Below, piece after piece: positions 9,011 through 17,294 of a stretch of DNA of 64,000 nucleotides. This stretch comes from Candidatus Altimarinota bacterium (GTDB lineage: Bacteria; Cyanobacteriota; Cyanobacteriia; Cyanobacteriales; Microcystaceae): contig JAAUUT010000009.1 in assembly GCA_012031035.1 (NCBI GenBank), positions 1-64,000 of the forward strand, read 5' to 3'. The notes under the pieces were generated by a model. That model was not told where the DNA came from. It was given only the letters and a program-made list of their open reading frames with translations, and did not search any database. Position numbers and translations under genes: made by a program. Positions within the stretch are counted from its first letter, which is position 1, and each line of letters starts with the position of its first letter.

Positions 9011-10117
9011 CTAAGTCCAATAGAGAATGCGAGCATGAGGAAAGCGCCTTTGAATTTCTCGCTCGAAGAATTGGCGCAGTGCCTTCATCGTATCGCCCTC
9101 ATAAACGTACTTAATGCCGCCAAACTTATTGCGCTTAACGCTACGCTTCGATTCGTCCATATCCAGCTTGGTGTGAGGATACCAAGACAACAGAACATCT
9201 TTTGAGTTGGGCGTAAAACGGTGCGAAATTAGCTCAAAAGTGAGATCGCAATCAAAATCGATCCCGTCCCCAATCTCATCGAGAAGGCAACTGTAGTGCA
9301 TCTCCCAATCTTCCATCGCCATAATCGGTGCGATAACCAAACCCACTGGATAACCGCCTCCACCCTGCGATCGCGGTAGAGCTAGCTTCCTCAAAGTTTG
9401 TAATCTCCCACCTACCGAAGCCGTACCGCCTTCAAATCGATTGGATACGGGTGCGGCATTGACGCTAAAGCGACAGCGGGTATGACCGTTGTGGGGTAAA
9501 TCGAGCAAGCTATCGACAGCATCAAATTTAGATACCCAACGCAGATAGCCATTATCTCGCTCCCCGAAATAGCGAATGCACTCGGCAAGACTTCCAGTAA
9601 GATGTTCGATGCCTAATGGATCGGTATAACAGCTAACCTCAAACGTCGTCGCTTGCTCTGTTTTTTTGTAGGCAGCAAGATTGTCTAAAATCTGAGGCAA
9701 GTTAGCAAACGTGCGGATGACGGGCGGCCCCGATAAACTTCCTGCCAAGTAGCAATACTGACAATGTGCCGGACATCCCTCAGCAATATGAAACTGCCAG
9801 TCGGCAGACGGGGGAATAGGACTGAGCTTAAACGCGCTTGGCGGAGCGATAACAACGGCGAGAGTGCGCTTAGAAATATCGTAGGTTTCGCGATCGCTTT
9901 CTCCTCTCAAACCCGTCAAGCGGTTGCGCGGTAATTCTTCTACAGGCAGATTGAGGGCTTGTACCCGCGCTAAAATTTGCTGAGCGTATGGTTTTTCTAA
10001 AGCAGCAGGAGTAAAAATAACTCGCTCTGGCATCCACAAACGCGCCGAGCGAATTTCTGGTCTATGGGAAATTAAGCTATTGGTCATGGAAAAGCTTGTT
10101 GTCTTTGAAGTTGACAT
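9011..10117 (-). CDS. Radical SAM protein, spore photoproduct lyase family
   Basis: A 368-residue radical SAM enzyme. The cluster-binding motif is C-x3-C-x2-C in CPAHCQYC (Cys115, 119, 122), the spacing of spore photoproduct lyase (SplB) relatives and of radical SAM enzymes in general. SplB repairs the thymine dimer of spore DNA, but cyanobacteria form no Bacillus-type spores, so the substrate of this non-spore relative is unknown. A UV-lesion repair role is only a suggestion. It is followed on the opposite strand by an RHH regulator, with a divergent gap of 130 bases. Reading frame and length look intact. Confidence 0.8.
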   Translation of the reverse strand: MSTSKTTSFSMTNSLISHRPEIRSARLWMPERVIFTPAALEKPYAQQILARVQALNLPVEELPRNRLTGLRGESDRETYDISKRTLAVVIAPPSAFKLSPIPPSADWQFHIAEGCPAHCQYCYLAGSLSGPPVIRTFANLPQILDNLAAYKKTEQATTFEVSCYTDPLGIEHLTGSLAECIRYFGERDNGYLRWVSKFDAVDSLLDLPHNGHTRCRFSVNAAPVSNRFEGGTASVGGRLQTLRKLALPRSQGGGGYPVGLVIAPIMAMEDWEMHYSCLLDEIGDGIDFDCDLTFELISHRFTPNSKDVLLSWYPHTKLDMDESKRSVKRNKFGGIKYVYEGDTMKALRQFFEREIQRRFPHARILYWT

Positions 10118-10247
10118 ATTTCGATCTTAATTTCCTTAAAACCGCTCTGAAAATAGAGCTATTACCCTATTCGTTGTTGGGTTATCAACCAAGCTAAATT
10201 TAGCGTTATAATATAATCTAAATGGATGGTCAGAGGATGGTGTTAGG

Positions 10248-10643
10248 ATGGTAAAAGTCGGAGAAACTGAAAAAATTACGATCAACTTGGGCTTTGTGGA
10301 TCTCGGACAAATCGATTTATTAGTCCAGGAAGGATTTTATTCTAACCGCACCGACTTTATTCGCACTGCGATCCGCAACCAAATCGCCACCCATGCCGAA
10401 ACGATTAAACAAACCGTTGCCCGCAAAACCCTCGTACTTGGTTTACAACAATACACCCGTCGCGACCTAGAGGCAGTACGAGCAACCGGACAAAAGCTTC
10501 AAATTAAGGTGCTAGGGTTAGCAATCCTTGCTGATGACATATCTCCCGAACTAGCGTTAGCAACCATTGATTCTTTAATAGTTTTAGGAGCATTGCGGGC
10601 GAGTGGAGAAGTTAAAGCTGCCTTGGCAGACCGAATTAGATAA
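10248..10643 (+). CDS. Ribbon-helix-helix (CopG-type) regulator-like protein
   Basis: A 131-residue protein. Residues 8-50 show a strand (KITINLGF) followed by two helices with the SNRTDFIRTAIRNQI pattern of ribbon-helix-helix DNA-binding proteins. The C-terminal half is helical and may oligomerise or bind a ligand. It is followed after 12 bases by the PHB-depolymerase-like gene, which has its own AAAGGAG, so the two are probably one transcript. It may regulate the esterase, or act as an assembly factor rather than a regulator. This is inferred from context only. Confidence 0.72.
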   Translation: MVKVGETEKITINLGFVDLGQIDLLVQEGFYSNRTDFIRTAIRNQIATHAETIKQTVARKTLVLGLQQYTRRDLEAVRATGQKLQIKVLGLAILADDISPELALATIDSLIVLGALRASGEVKAALADRIR

Positions 10644-10655
10644 CAAAGGAGAGTT

Positions 10656-11817
10656 ATGGGGATAAACGACCGAATCAAGTCTGGAATGGCTAAAGCCACC
10701 CGACTCACGCGAGCGGGTAAGTTAAAAGAAGCCACCGATCTCATCCAACGCCTGCTTGGGGGAGTGCAACAATCGCCACAAGCTGCCTCAGAAACCAGTA
10801 ATGAAGCAATTGACGTACCTTCTCAAGTTGTTGACGAGACTTCACCCAATAGCCCCTCTGGTGTGGCAGGGCTATTTACCCCCAATCGGGCATCGCGTCC
10901 TAAAACGAATAAACCTAAACAGGATCGACACCCGCGTCAAAAAAGCAAAACGCAGCGAGGTTGAAGCAGGAGGACAATTTATTGATGGATCTTATAGCAA
11001 CCAAGCAGGAACTCGCAGCTACAAGCTATATATTCCCAGCGATTATAACGGACAGGCATTGCCGCTGTTAGTTATGCTGCATGGCTGTTCGCAAACTCCC
11101 GACGATTTCGCGACTGGTAGCCGCATGAACCTCATCGCAGAAAAACAACCATTCTTCGTCGTTTATCCCACACAGAATAATGCTGCTAACCCGTCTAAAT
11201 GTTGGAACTGGTTTAAACCCAGCGACCAGCAAAGGGGACAGGGCGAACCTTCTATTATTGCTGGCATTACCAAGCAAATTGCTAGTACCTATAGCATCAA
11301 TGCCGGACGGGTTTATGTAGCAGGACTATCGGCTGGTGGGGCGATGGCTGCTACGATGGGCGCTCTCTATCCCGACCTCTACGCTGCCATTGGCGTTCAT
11401 TCCGGTCTAGCCTACGGTGCTGCTCGCGATCTCCCTTCTGCCTTTGCTGCTATGCAGAAGGGAAAACAGACCGATAACAATCGCCTCCAAACTCAGTTCG
11501 TCCCTACAATCGTATTTCATGGCGATCGCGATACGACGGTTCACCAATGTAACGCAGAGCAAGTCTTAGCACAATGGGGCGAGAAAAATTTGCGTGCAAG
11601 TAAAAACCAGCAACAAGTAACCAATGGACGCGCCTATACTCGTACTATTTATCGAGATACGGGCGATCGCATTGTCATGGAACAGTGGCTCGTACACGGT
11701 GCTGGTCATGCTTGGTCGGGGGGGAGTCCTCATGGCTCGTTTACCGATCCTACCGGGCCTGATGCCTCACAGGAAATGATTCGTTTCTTCTTTGAGGCTT
11801 CTGAATGCGAACGTTAA
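10656..11817 (+). pseudogene. PHB depolymerase-family esterase, frame interrupted once
   Basis: An alpha/beta hydrolase of the poly(3-hydroxybutyrate) depolymerase/feruloyl esterase family. The N-terminal part (MGINDRIKSGM...) is in one frame. The catalytic part, with GSYSNQAGTRSYKLYIPS, the nucleophile elbow GLSAGG, a DRDTTVH region and the C-terminal GAGHAWSGG, is in another. Removing one A from the A6 run at 10939-10944 joins them into a protein of about 386 residues. The start follows AAAGGAG. No secretion signal is seen, so it may act on intracellular polymer or other esters. As sequenced, the catalytic part could only start internally (frame open from 10756). A homopolymer sequencing error is likely; a true mutation is possible. 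Confidence 0.8.
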
Positions 11818-11871
11818 AATTTTAGGTTAACAAAATAGTACGAATGTAGAAAGTGTTCCTCGTGCTACGAC

Positions 11872-12680
11872 TTAAGCCGACCAAGCTTCTCGAAAGTCAG
11901 CGTATAGCGTCAATCCGCCATCGATGAACAAGGTTTGTCCAGTGATATAGGCTGCCTCATCGGAAGCTAAAAAAGCGACTGCGGCGGCCATTTCTTCAGA
12001 AGTTCCCGCGCGTCCCATTGGAATATGACTTTCTACAACCGCTTTCTTGTCGGGATCTTTTGTCCAGTCTTCATTAATCGGTGTTATGGTTGCACCAGGG
12101 CGATCGCGTTTACCCGAATCCCTTGCTTGGCATATTCTAATGCTAAAGTTTTCGTCATGTTTTCCATGCCGCCTTTGCTGATGGAGTAGCTGACATAAAA
12201 CGGTCTGGGAATAAGTTCGTGAACGCTAGAAATGTTGATAATTGTTCCAGGATGGTTTTGAGACAAAAAGTGTTTAATCGCTTCGCGAGCGCACAGATAA
12301 GCACCCCGAAGATTCACGTTAATGACGCGATCGAAGTCTTCTGTTTTAACTTCGTGAGAAGGAGATTCGGTCTGAATTCCGGCATTGTTGACGAGTAGAT
12401 CGAGACTGCCAAATTTCTTTATTACAGTATCGACCATCTCCACAATGTCTTGTTCGCAAGAGACATCGCCTTGGACTAGCAACGACTTAACGCCGCAGTT
12501 TTTAATATCGCCACAAGCTTTCTGCAATGCCATTTCTTCGGTATCTTCCGCCGCTTCTGGACTTTTGCGATAGTTGATGGCAATATTGCACCCCTCTTGC
12601 GCGAGACGAATCGCGATTGCTTGTCCAATTCCCGAACTCGCACCTGTAATTAGAGCATTTTTGCCTTTTAATCCTTTCAT
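11872..12680 (-). pseudogene. Short-chain dehydrogenase (glucose 1-dehydrogenase-like), frame interrupted once
   Basis: A classical SDR oxidoreductase. The N-terminal frame has the cofactor motif TGASSGIG (about 12-19), NNAG, and the catalytic YxxxK in YSISK. It then runs into a stop after NAIALVQP. Adding one base to the three-base G run at 12098-12100 (plus strand) restores [13 protein letters not shown] and continues through a C-terminus ending [14 protein letters not shown] at 11872, giving 269 residues, the usual length. Sequence style resembles glucose/ribitol-type dehydrogenases, but the substrate is not known. It is convergent with the esterase. Sequencing error is the simplest cause of the break. 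Confidence 0.82.
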
Positions 12681-12933
12681 TGCCTTTTCTCCTGTTCAAT
12701 TGTCACTATCTTTGCGCAATCAGCGATCGACTAGTTGGGTTGGTCTGCGCTAAGAAATCGGTAGAATTATTCATAAAAAAATTTTGTTAGACCATCGATA
12801 ATAAGCTGTTAAACATTTAGGCGACCATAAAAGTTGGACGGGAGACTGGGGGACGGGGAGACTGGGAGAGAGTTTTAAGAAGTCTTTCTTCACTCATCAA
12901 TAGGAAATCTAGATGTGGAACAGCTTATCAATA

Positions 12934-13374
12934 TCAGCGAGCATTATGAGACAAAATTGTCAAATCTATTATTTCGCCAAAGATTAAGCCAAATCCGGCA
13001 ACAAAGGTTAACAATAAAAATGCCTGTGGTTTACTCCAGCCAGCAAACCTCGATTCGACTTGAGCTAAAGCCGTAGCGACACAAGGAATAACAATAAGAT
13101 TAAAAGCAGTATTCCACGTTATTGCCAAAGTTATTAAGATACTGACAATTACACTGGCAATGACGACCACAACCAAACCTTGAGAACTTAGCGCAAGCAA
13201 TTGTTTTAGGAGTGGGTTACTTTTCCAAGCTACAGATAAGGAGGCAAGTGCAACTAAAGCGCCAACTAACCAAATGATGTCGTGAGCGGATAGATACCAC
13301 CCCAGTAAAGCGTAAGCCAGCCAAAATATTACTAGAGATAGCCAAGGAATTCTACTATTAGATTTGACATTCAT
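12934..13374 (-). CDS. Four-helix membrane protein of unknown function
   Basis: A 146-residue hydrophobic protein with about four membrane-spanning segments (roughly residues 10-28, 32-48, 66-90 and 118-140) and few charged residues. I do not recognise a family. The ATG start is at the beginning of the hydrophobic region; a further overlapping frame upstream (13358-13540) lacks a good start context and looks spurious. The gene lies between the SDR and pyrB on the same strand, with AT-rich gaps of about 220-250 bases on each side, so it is probably monocistronic. Confidence 0.6.
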   Translation of the reverse strand: MNVKSNSRIPWLSLVIFWLAYALLGWYLSAHDIIWLVGALVALASLSVAWKSNPLLKQLLALSSQGLVVVVIASVIVSILITLAITWNTAFNLIVIPCVATALAQVESRFAGWSKPQAFLLLTFVAGFGLIFGEIIDLTILSHNAR

Positions 13375-13596
13375 AACTATTTAGAAATCCTATTGTGAAC
13401 TTTCCACTATGACTTAATATTTTTTTTTTCTTAAATTTATGCAGGTTTGAATTACTTTCGAGCTTAAAAAGTAAGTATGACTGGAAAATGACTAATCCGT
13501 GACTCAAAAGCCATTGTCTTGGAAACTTCAACTTTTTCATTTACTAATGGATACAGCGCGATCGCCTATAAATTCGTAATTCTCTTGGCTCATTAA

Positions 13597-14585
13597 CTAA
13601 TTCTTAAGATTTCCTATTAGATACAAAAGCGCCATTCGCACCGCTACGCCATTGGTAACTTGTTCTGAAATTAAACTTAAAACAGGATCGTCCATCAGAT
13701 CGGAATCGATTTCTACACCTCGATTGACAGGCCCTGGATGGAGAACTTTGACATCATCATGACAAAGCTTAAGGCGATCGCGCGTAATCCCATATCGTTG
13801 ATGATATTCTCGCAAGCTAGGCAATAAATGGGCAGTCATGCGTTCTTTTGCAGTCGCAGGGTCATGACGAAATCGGCATCCTGCAAAGCGGGTTCGATTT
13901 CCCAGTGCAAAACTAATTTACCAGTGTAGGAAGAATTGCCCATCTCGCCAAATAGCTTAGGAACTAGCGTTGGCGGCCCGGCTAAATGAACTTCTGCACC
14001 CGCCGCTGTCAAACTCCAAATATTAGATCTTGCTACTCTTGAATGTAATATATCTCCGACGATCGCAATTTTTTTATCTTTAAGTAGTTCGAGACGAGGA
14101 TTTTCGGGGTCGAGTAGTGCGGTTATCGTAAATAAATCGAGCAATCCTTGGGATGGGTGTTCGTGCTGTCCGTCGCCTGCATTAAAAACGCTCACACCTG
14201 TATTGAGACGATCCATCTCTTGCGCGATCGCGTTGGGAACGCCTGCTTGTTGGTGACGGATCACCATAATATCAGTTCCCATTGCCAGATAAGTTTTTGC
14301 CGTATCTAAGATGGTTTCTCCTTTGGTTAGAGAAGAACTTCCTGGAGAAAAGTTGAGAATGTCCGCTGAGAGGCGTTTTGCTGCTAATTCAAAGCTGCTG
14401 CGCGTGCGCGTTGAAGGTTCAAAGAATAAATTGGTGACAACCTGTCCCTGAAGTGCTGGAACTTTTTTCGTTCTCCTAGAAAGAACTTCCCGAAAACTCG
14501 ATGCAGTCTGTAATACGGTATCGTACTCTTGGGAAATCCAATCAGATAAAGCAAGTATATGATGGCGAGTCCAGGTAAATTCCAT
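13597..14585 (-). pseudogene. pyrB: Aspartate carbamoyltransferase catalytic chain, frame interrupted once
   Basis: The cytoplasmic enzyme joins carbamoyl phosphate to aspartate, the committed step of pyrimidine synthesis. The carbamoyl-phosphate motif [13 protein letters not shown] and the HPSQGLLD region are present in the first frame, which ends at RLQKNA. The C-terminal 80 residues ([10 protein letters not shown]..., HPGPVNRG) are in another frame that overlaps by four bases. Adding one A (plus-strand T) in the T4 run at 13846-13849 restores [14 protein letters not shown] and an uninterrupted protein of 329 residues, the normal length. Because the gene is normally essential, an assembly error is more likely than a real knockout, unless the organism salvages pyrimidines or has a second copy. 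Confidence 0.92.
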
Positions 14586-14670
14586 ATTTAGAATTATGAA
14601 TTATAAATGATGAATTATGAAAATTAGGAGTTTATTAAGTTCGGTAGTAAATAATACTTCTGACTTCTGT

Positions 14671-14695
14671 ACAGACGCGATATATCGCGTCTCTA
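14671..14695. repeat. Palindromic GATATATC-centred interspersed repeat, copy 1
   Basis: An imperfect palindrome with centre GCGATATATCGC, flanked by AGAC and GTCT, lying in the gap upstream of pyrB. Related copies lie at 26032, 27074, 35180 and 50715, always between genes. Confidence 0.7.
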
Positions 14696-14805
14696 TCTAC
14701 TTTCGACTTCACTCGATCGCTATCTTAATTGAGAAACTAAATAGCGCTCGTACTATTCTATGATGTTTAGTTTGTAAGGTTCATCGCGTGACTTCAAGCT
14801 AATAG

Positions 14806-15504
14806 ATGATAACCAAAATGACTACTATAAAAAAACTTGCACTAGTTTTAGCTTTGTCTCTTTTACCTGTAAGCGGTGTCTTAGATCGAGCGATCGCCCT
14901 CCGGGCAGCGGCAAAGCCGATCGCCCAAAATAATTCACAAGTAATTAACGAACCCGATTTAATTTCACCAGAAACCCGTATCAACTATAACTCCTTGCGT
15001 CAATTATTAGAAACAAAACAGTGGCGCAAAGCTAACGATCGCACCCAAGAATTGATGCTGAGAGCGACCAATCGAAAAGCGCAAGGTTGGATTTCAACAC
15101 AAAATCTTGAAAATTTTCCTTGTTGGGACTTAAAAACTATCGACAATCTTTGGAAAAAATATTCTCAAGGAAGGTTTGGTTTTAGCGTACAATTTCCAAT
15201 CTTTTTAGAAACTGGAAATAAACCGGGACGTTTAGTAGATGTCGATGCTTACGAACAATTTGGCGATCGCGTTGGCTGGCGAAAGCAACAAGAATGGGTG
15301 GATTTCAAGGAAAATTTAATCTATAATCTCGACGCACCAATCGGGCATCTTCCTAACCCCAGACAAGAATATCAAATTAGTGGCGGACGGCTAGAATACG
15401 TCACTCTCAGCAAGCGTATGGTTTCTTGTCAGTTAGTAACTAACCTAACGAATGTTACGTCTCCAAATAATACAATGCCTTCTACAAACAAAAGGCAGAA
15501 ATAA
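14806..15504 (+). CDS. Exported GUN4-domain protein
   Basis: A 232-residue protein. Residues 1-36 look like a signal peptide (KK, then a hydrophobic run LALVLALSLLPVSG). Residues about 60-195 match the GUN4 fold, with YNSLRQLLETKQWRKAN, ENFPCWDLKTIDNLW, YSQGRFGFSVQ and FGDRVGW. GUN4 itself is a cytoplasmic or stromal porphyrin-binding activator of magnesium chelatase. GUN4-like domains also occur in other cyanobacterial proteins of unknown role. An export signal would place this one in the periplasm or lumen, so it is probably not the chelatase cofactor. A 36-bp repeat (14890-14925) is inserted in frame near the signal cleavage region. Domain call is firm; export is an inference from sequence. 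Confidence 0.82.
   Translation: MITKMTTIKKLALVLALSLLPVSGVLDRAIALRAAAKPIAQNNSQVINEPDLISPETRINYNSLRQLLETKQWRKANDRTQELMLRATNRKAQGWISTQNLENFPCWDLKTIDNLWKKYSQGRFGFSVQFPIFLETGNKPGRLVDVDAYEQFGDRVGWRKQQEWVDFKENLIYNLDAPIGHLPNPRQEYQISGGRLEYVTLSKRMVSCQLVTNLTNVTSPNNTMPSTNKRQK
14890..14925. repeat. 36-bp HIP1-bounded repeat, copy 1 (in coding sequence)
   Basis: A 36-base element bounded by GCGATCGC and CCGATCGCC, with a GCAGCGGCAAAG centre. It matches 33 of 36 positions in the copy at 22965-23000. Here it lies in frame in the signal-peptide region of the GUN4-domain gene and encodes roughly AIALRAAAKPIA. Confidence 0.75.
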
Positions 15505-15675
15505 CTAAATAAAGTAGATTTATCTTCTTAACTTTAGTGATTTAGTATCCTTTCTCACATTTCGATAAACAAAACATTAGAGAAAGTCAGCAACTGCCAA
15601 AAGATCGATATAATGTTCCAGTAATCACAATCATTCAAAAGTCTCCGCATTAAAGTTTATCTATCCATAGATTTC

Positions 15676-15693
15676 ATCTATCTAAAGATAGAT
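15676..15693. promoter_or_regulatory. Perfect 8+8 palindrome upstream of the RND efflux genes
   Basis: ATCTATCT and AGATAGAT flank a two-base centre about 70 bases upstream of the membrane fusion protein start, with further partial copies of the same half-site on both sides (15660-15710). This is the form of an operator for a dimeric regulator such as a TetR-type repressor. No regulator gene is adjacent, so the assignment is tentative. Confidence 0.4.
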
Positions 15694-15761
15694 AAATCTC
15701 TATCTTTGAATAGAAATACTAGTCAAAGCCTTAACCAATCTTCTAACCAATTGACAACTCA

Positions 15762-17156
15762 ATGGTTAACATCAACTCTCCTTTCTCAAAACCTTTAGTA
15801 GGTACGACACTCGCTCTTTCTCTACTAACAGCAGCTTGCAGCCCCAGTCAACCCCCACAAGGACAAGCGGGCGGGCCAGGCGGGCCGCCTTCAGCGATTC
15901 CTGTAAAATGGCAGACAGTGGCAACGAGAACCGTCATTGACAGTACCGAATTTATCGGGGAATTACAAGCCAAGCAAATAGTCCGGCTGGCTCCTAGAAT
16001 TGAAGGTCGAATCTTGCGGATTTTTGTCGAGAATGGCGATCGCGTCGCCGCCGGAGACAGAATCGTCGAACTGCAACCGACCAGAGAAGAAGAAGATGTA
16101 AGAGCCGCCGCCGCTCAAGTTAACATTGAGAAAGCCAATCTCAACGCCACCCAAGCCGATCTTAGAGCCGCTCAAGCCGAACGTGCTAGATCCGCCGCTC
16201 AAGTCGAAGAAGCGAGAGCTAACTTAGCAAGAGCAGACGCGGACGTACAAAACAACCAAGCCGAACTCGAATTAGCCCAGAAGAATCACGAACGCTCGAT
16301 TTTTCTGGTCGAAGAAGGCGCTCAACCCCAACAAACGCTAGACGATCGCACCCGCGATCTCAATACCAGAAGGGCACAACTCGCTTCTCAAATCAGAGCC
16401 AGAGACTCTAGCAGAGAATCCCTCAATGCGTCTCTCAAGGCCTTAGAAGCGGCAGATACGCGAGTCGAGCAATCCTTAGCCAACGTCGATAGTCAAAGAG
16501 CAACCGTTTCCAGAGCCGAAGGACAGTTGGGAGTCAGCAGTCAGACGCTCAGTTTCAACACGGTTACTGCTCCAATTAACGGTGTTGTGGGGGATTTTCC
16601 GGTCAAGGTTGGGGATTTTGTTGAAGTTGGCGACCAATTAACTACCATTACCGACAATCAAACCTTCGATTTGCGAATTAACGTTCCAACAGAACGCCGC
16701 GCTCAATTACGAGTGGGATTGCCCGTCGAAATTGTCAACGCCGATGGGAAAAGCGGAGTCAGGGGTCAAATTACCTTTATTTCGCCCAATGTCAATAATA
16801 CCAACCAAACGATTCTCACTAAAGCTACCTTCCGCAACGATGGCAACTTACGAGATAGCCAATACGTACGAGCGCAAGTTATCTGGGATCGACAACCAGG
16901 CGTATTAATTCCGACAACCGCCATCACTCGTATCGGCGGACAATCTTTTGTTTTTGTCGCTCAACAAGGAGAGAACCCAGAAGGAAAACCAGCCTTAGTC
17001 GCCAAACAAAAACCCATAACCCTCGGAAGCATTCAAGGACAAGAATACGCCGTGCGATCGGGAATCAAAGCAGGCGAACGAGTAATTATATCGGGTCTTC
17101 TTAACCTCCAGGATGGAGTACCGATTGCTGAAGAATCTTTGACATCAGAAAAGTAA
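15762..17156 (+). CDS. RND efflux membrane fusion lipoprotein
   Basis: The periplasmic adaptor of a tripartite efflux pump (AcrA/MexA family), 464 residues. A lipoprotein signal ends in LLTAACS with the lipidated cysteine at about residue 26, followed by a Gly/Pro-rich tether. A biotinyl-lipoyl-like half motif (IVRLAPRIEGRILRIFVENGDRVAAGD) precedes an unusually long alanine-rich coiled-coil hairpin (about 105-255). The second lipoyl half (TVTAPINGVVGDFPVKVGD) and beta-barrel domains follow. The RND pump gene begins 138 bases downstream. No outer-membrane TolC gene is adjacent. Substrate unknown. Confidence 0.9.
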   Translation: MVNINSPFSKPLVGTTLALSLLTAACSPSQPPQGQAGGPGGPPSAIPVKWQTVATRTVIDSTEFIGELQAKQIVRLAPRIEGRILRIFVENGDRVAAGDRIVELQPTREEEDVRAAAAQVNIEKANLNATQADLRAAQAERARSAAQVEEARANLARADADVQNNQAELELAQKNHERSIFLVEEGAQPQQTLDDRTRDLNTRRAQLASQIRARDSSRESLNASLKALEAADTRVEQSLANVDSQRATVSRAEGQLGVSSQTLSFNTVTAPINGVVGDFPVKVGDFVEVGDQLTTITDNQTFDLRINVPTERRAQLRVGLPVEIVNADGKSGVRGQITFISPNVNNTNQTILTKATFRNDGNLRDSQYVRAQVIWDRQPGVLIPTTAITRIGGQSFVFVAQQGENPEGKPALVAKQKPITLGSIQGQEYAVRSGIKAGERVIISGLLNLQDGVPIAEESLTSEK

Positions 17157-17294
17157 GTTATTGGGGATTGGTGTTGGCGTAGCCCGTCCCTTGGACGTAT
17201 GGGGAATAGGAAATAGAAAAATAAGACTTTTGTATAACTTCTTCCTTGTCCCCCTTGTCCTCAAAAGTCCCCTCATCTGAGGAATTCTCTCTTT

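Noticed and set aside
13358-13540. A 60-codon open frame overlapping the membrane protein start
   Set aside because: No ribosome site, Lys/Phe-rich AT-driven composition, and it overlaps a better gene.
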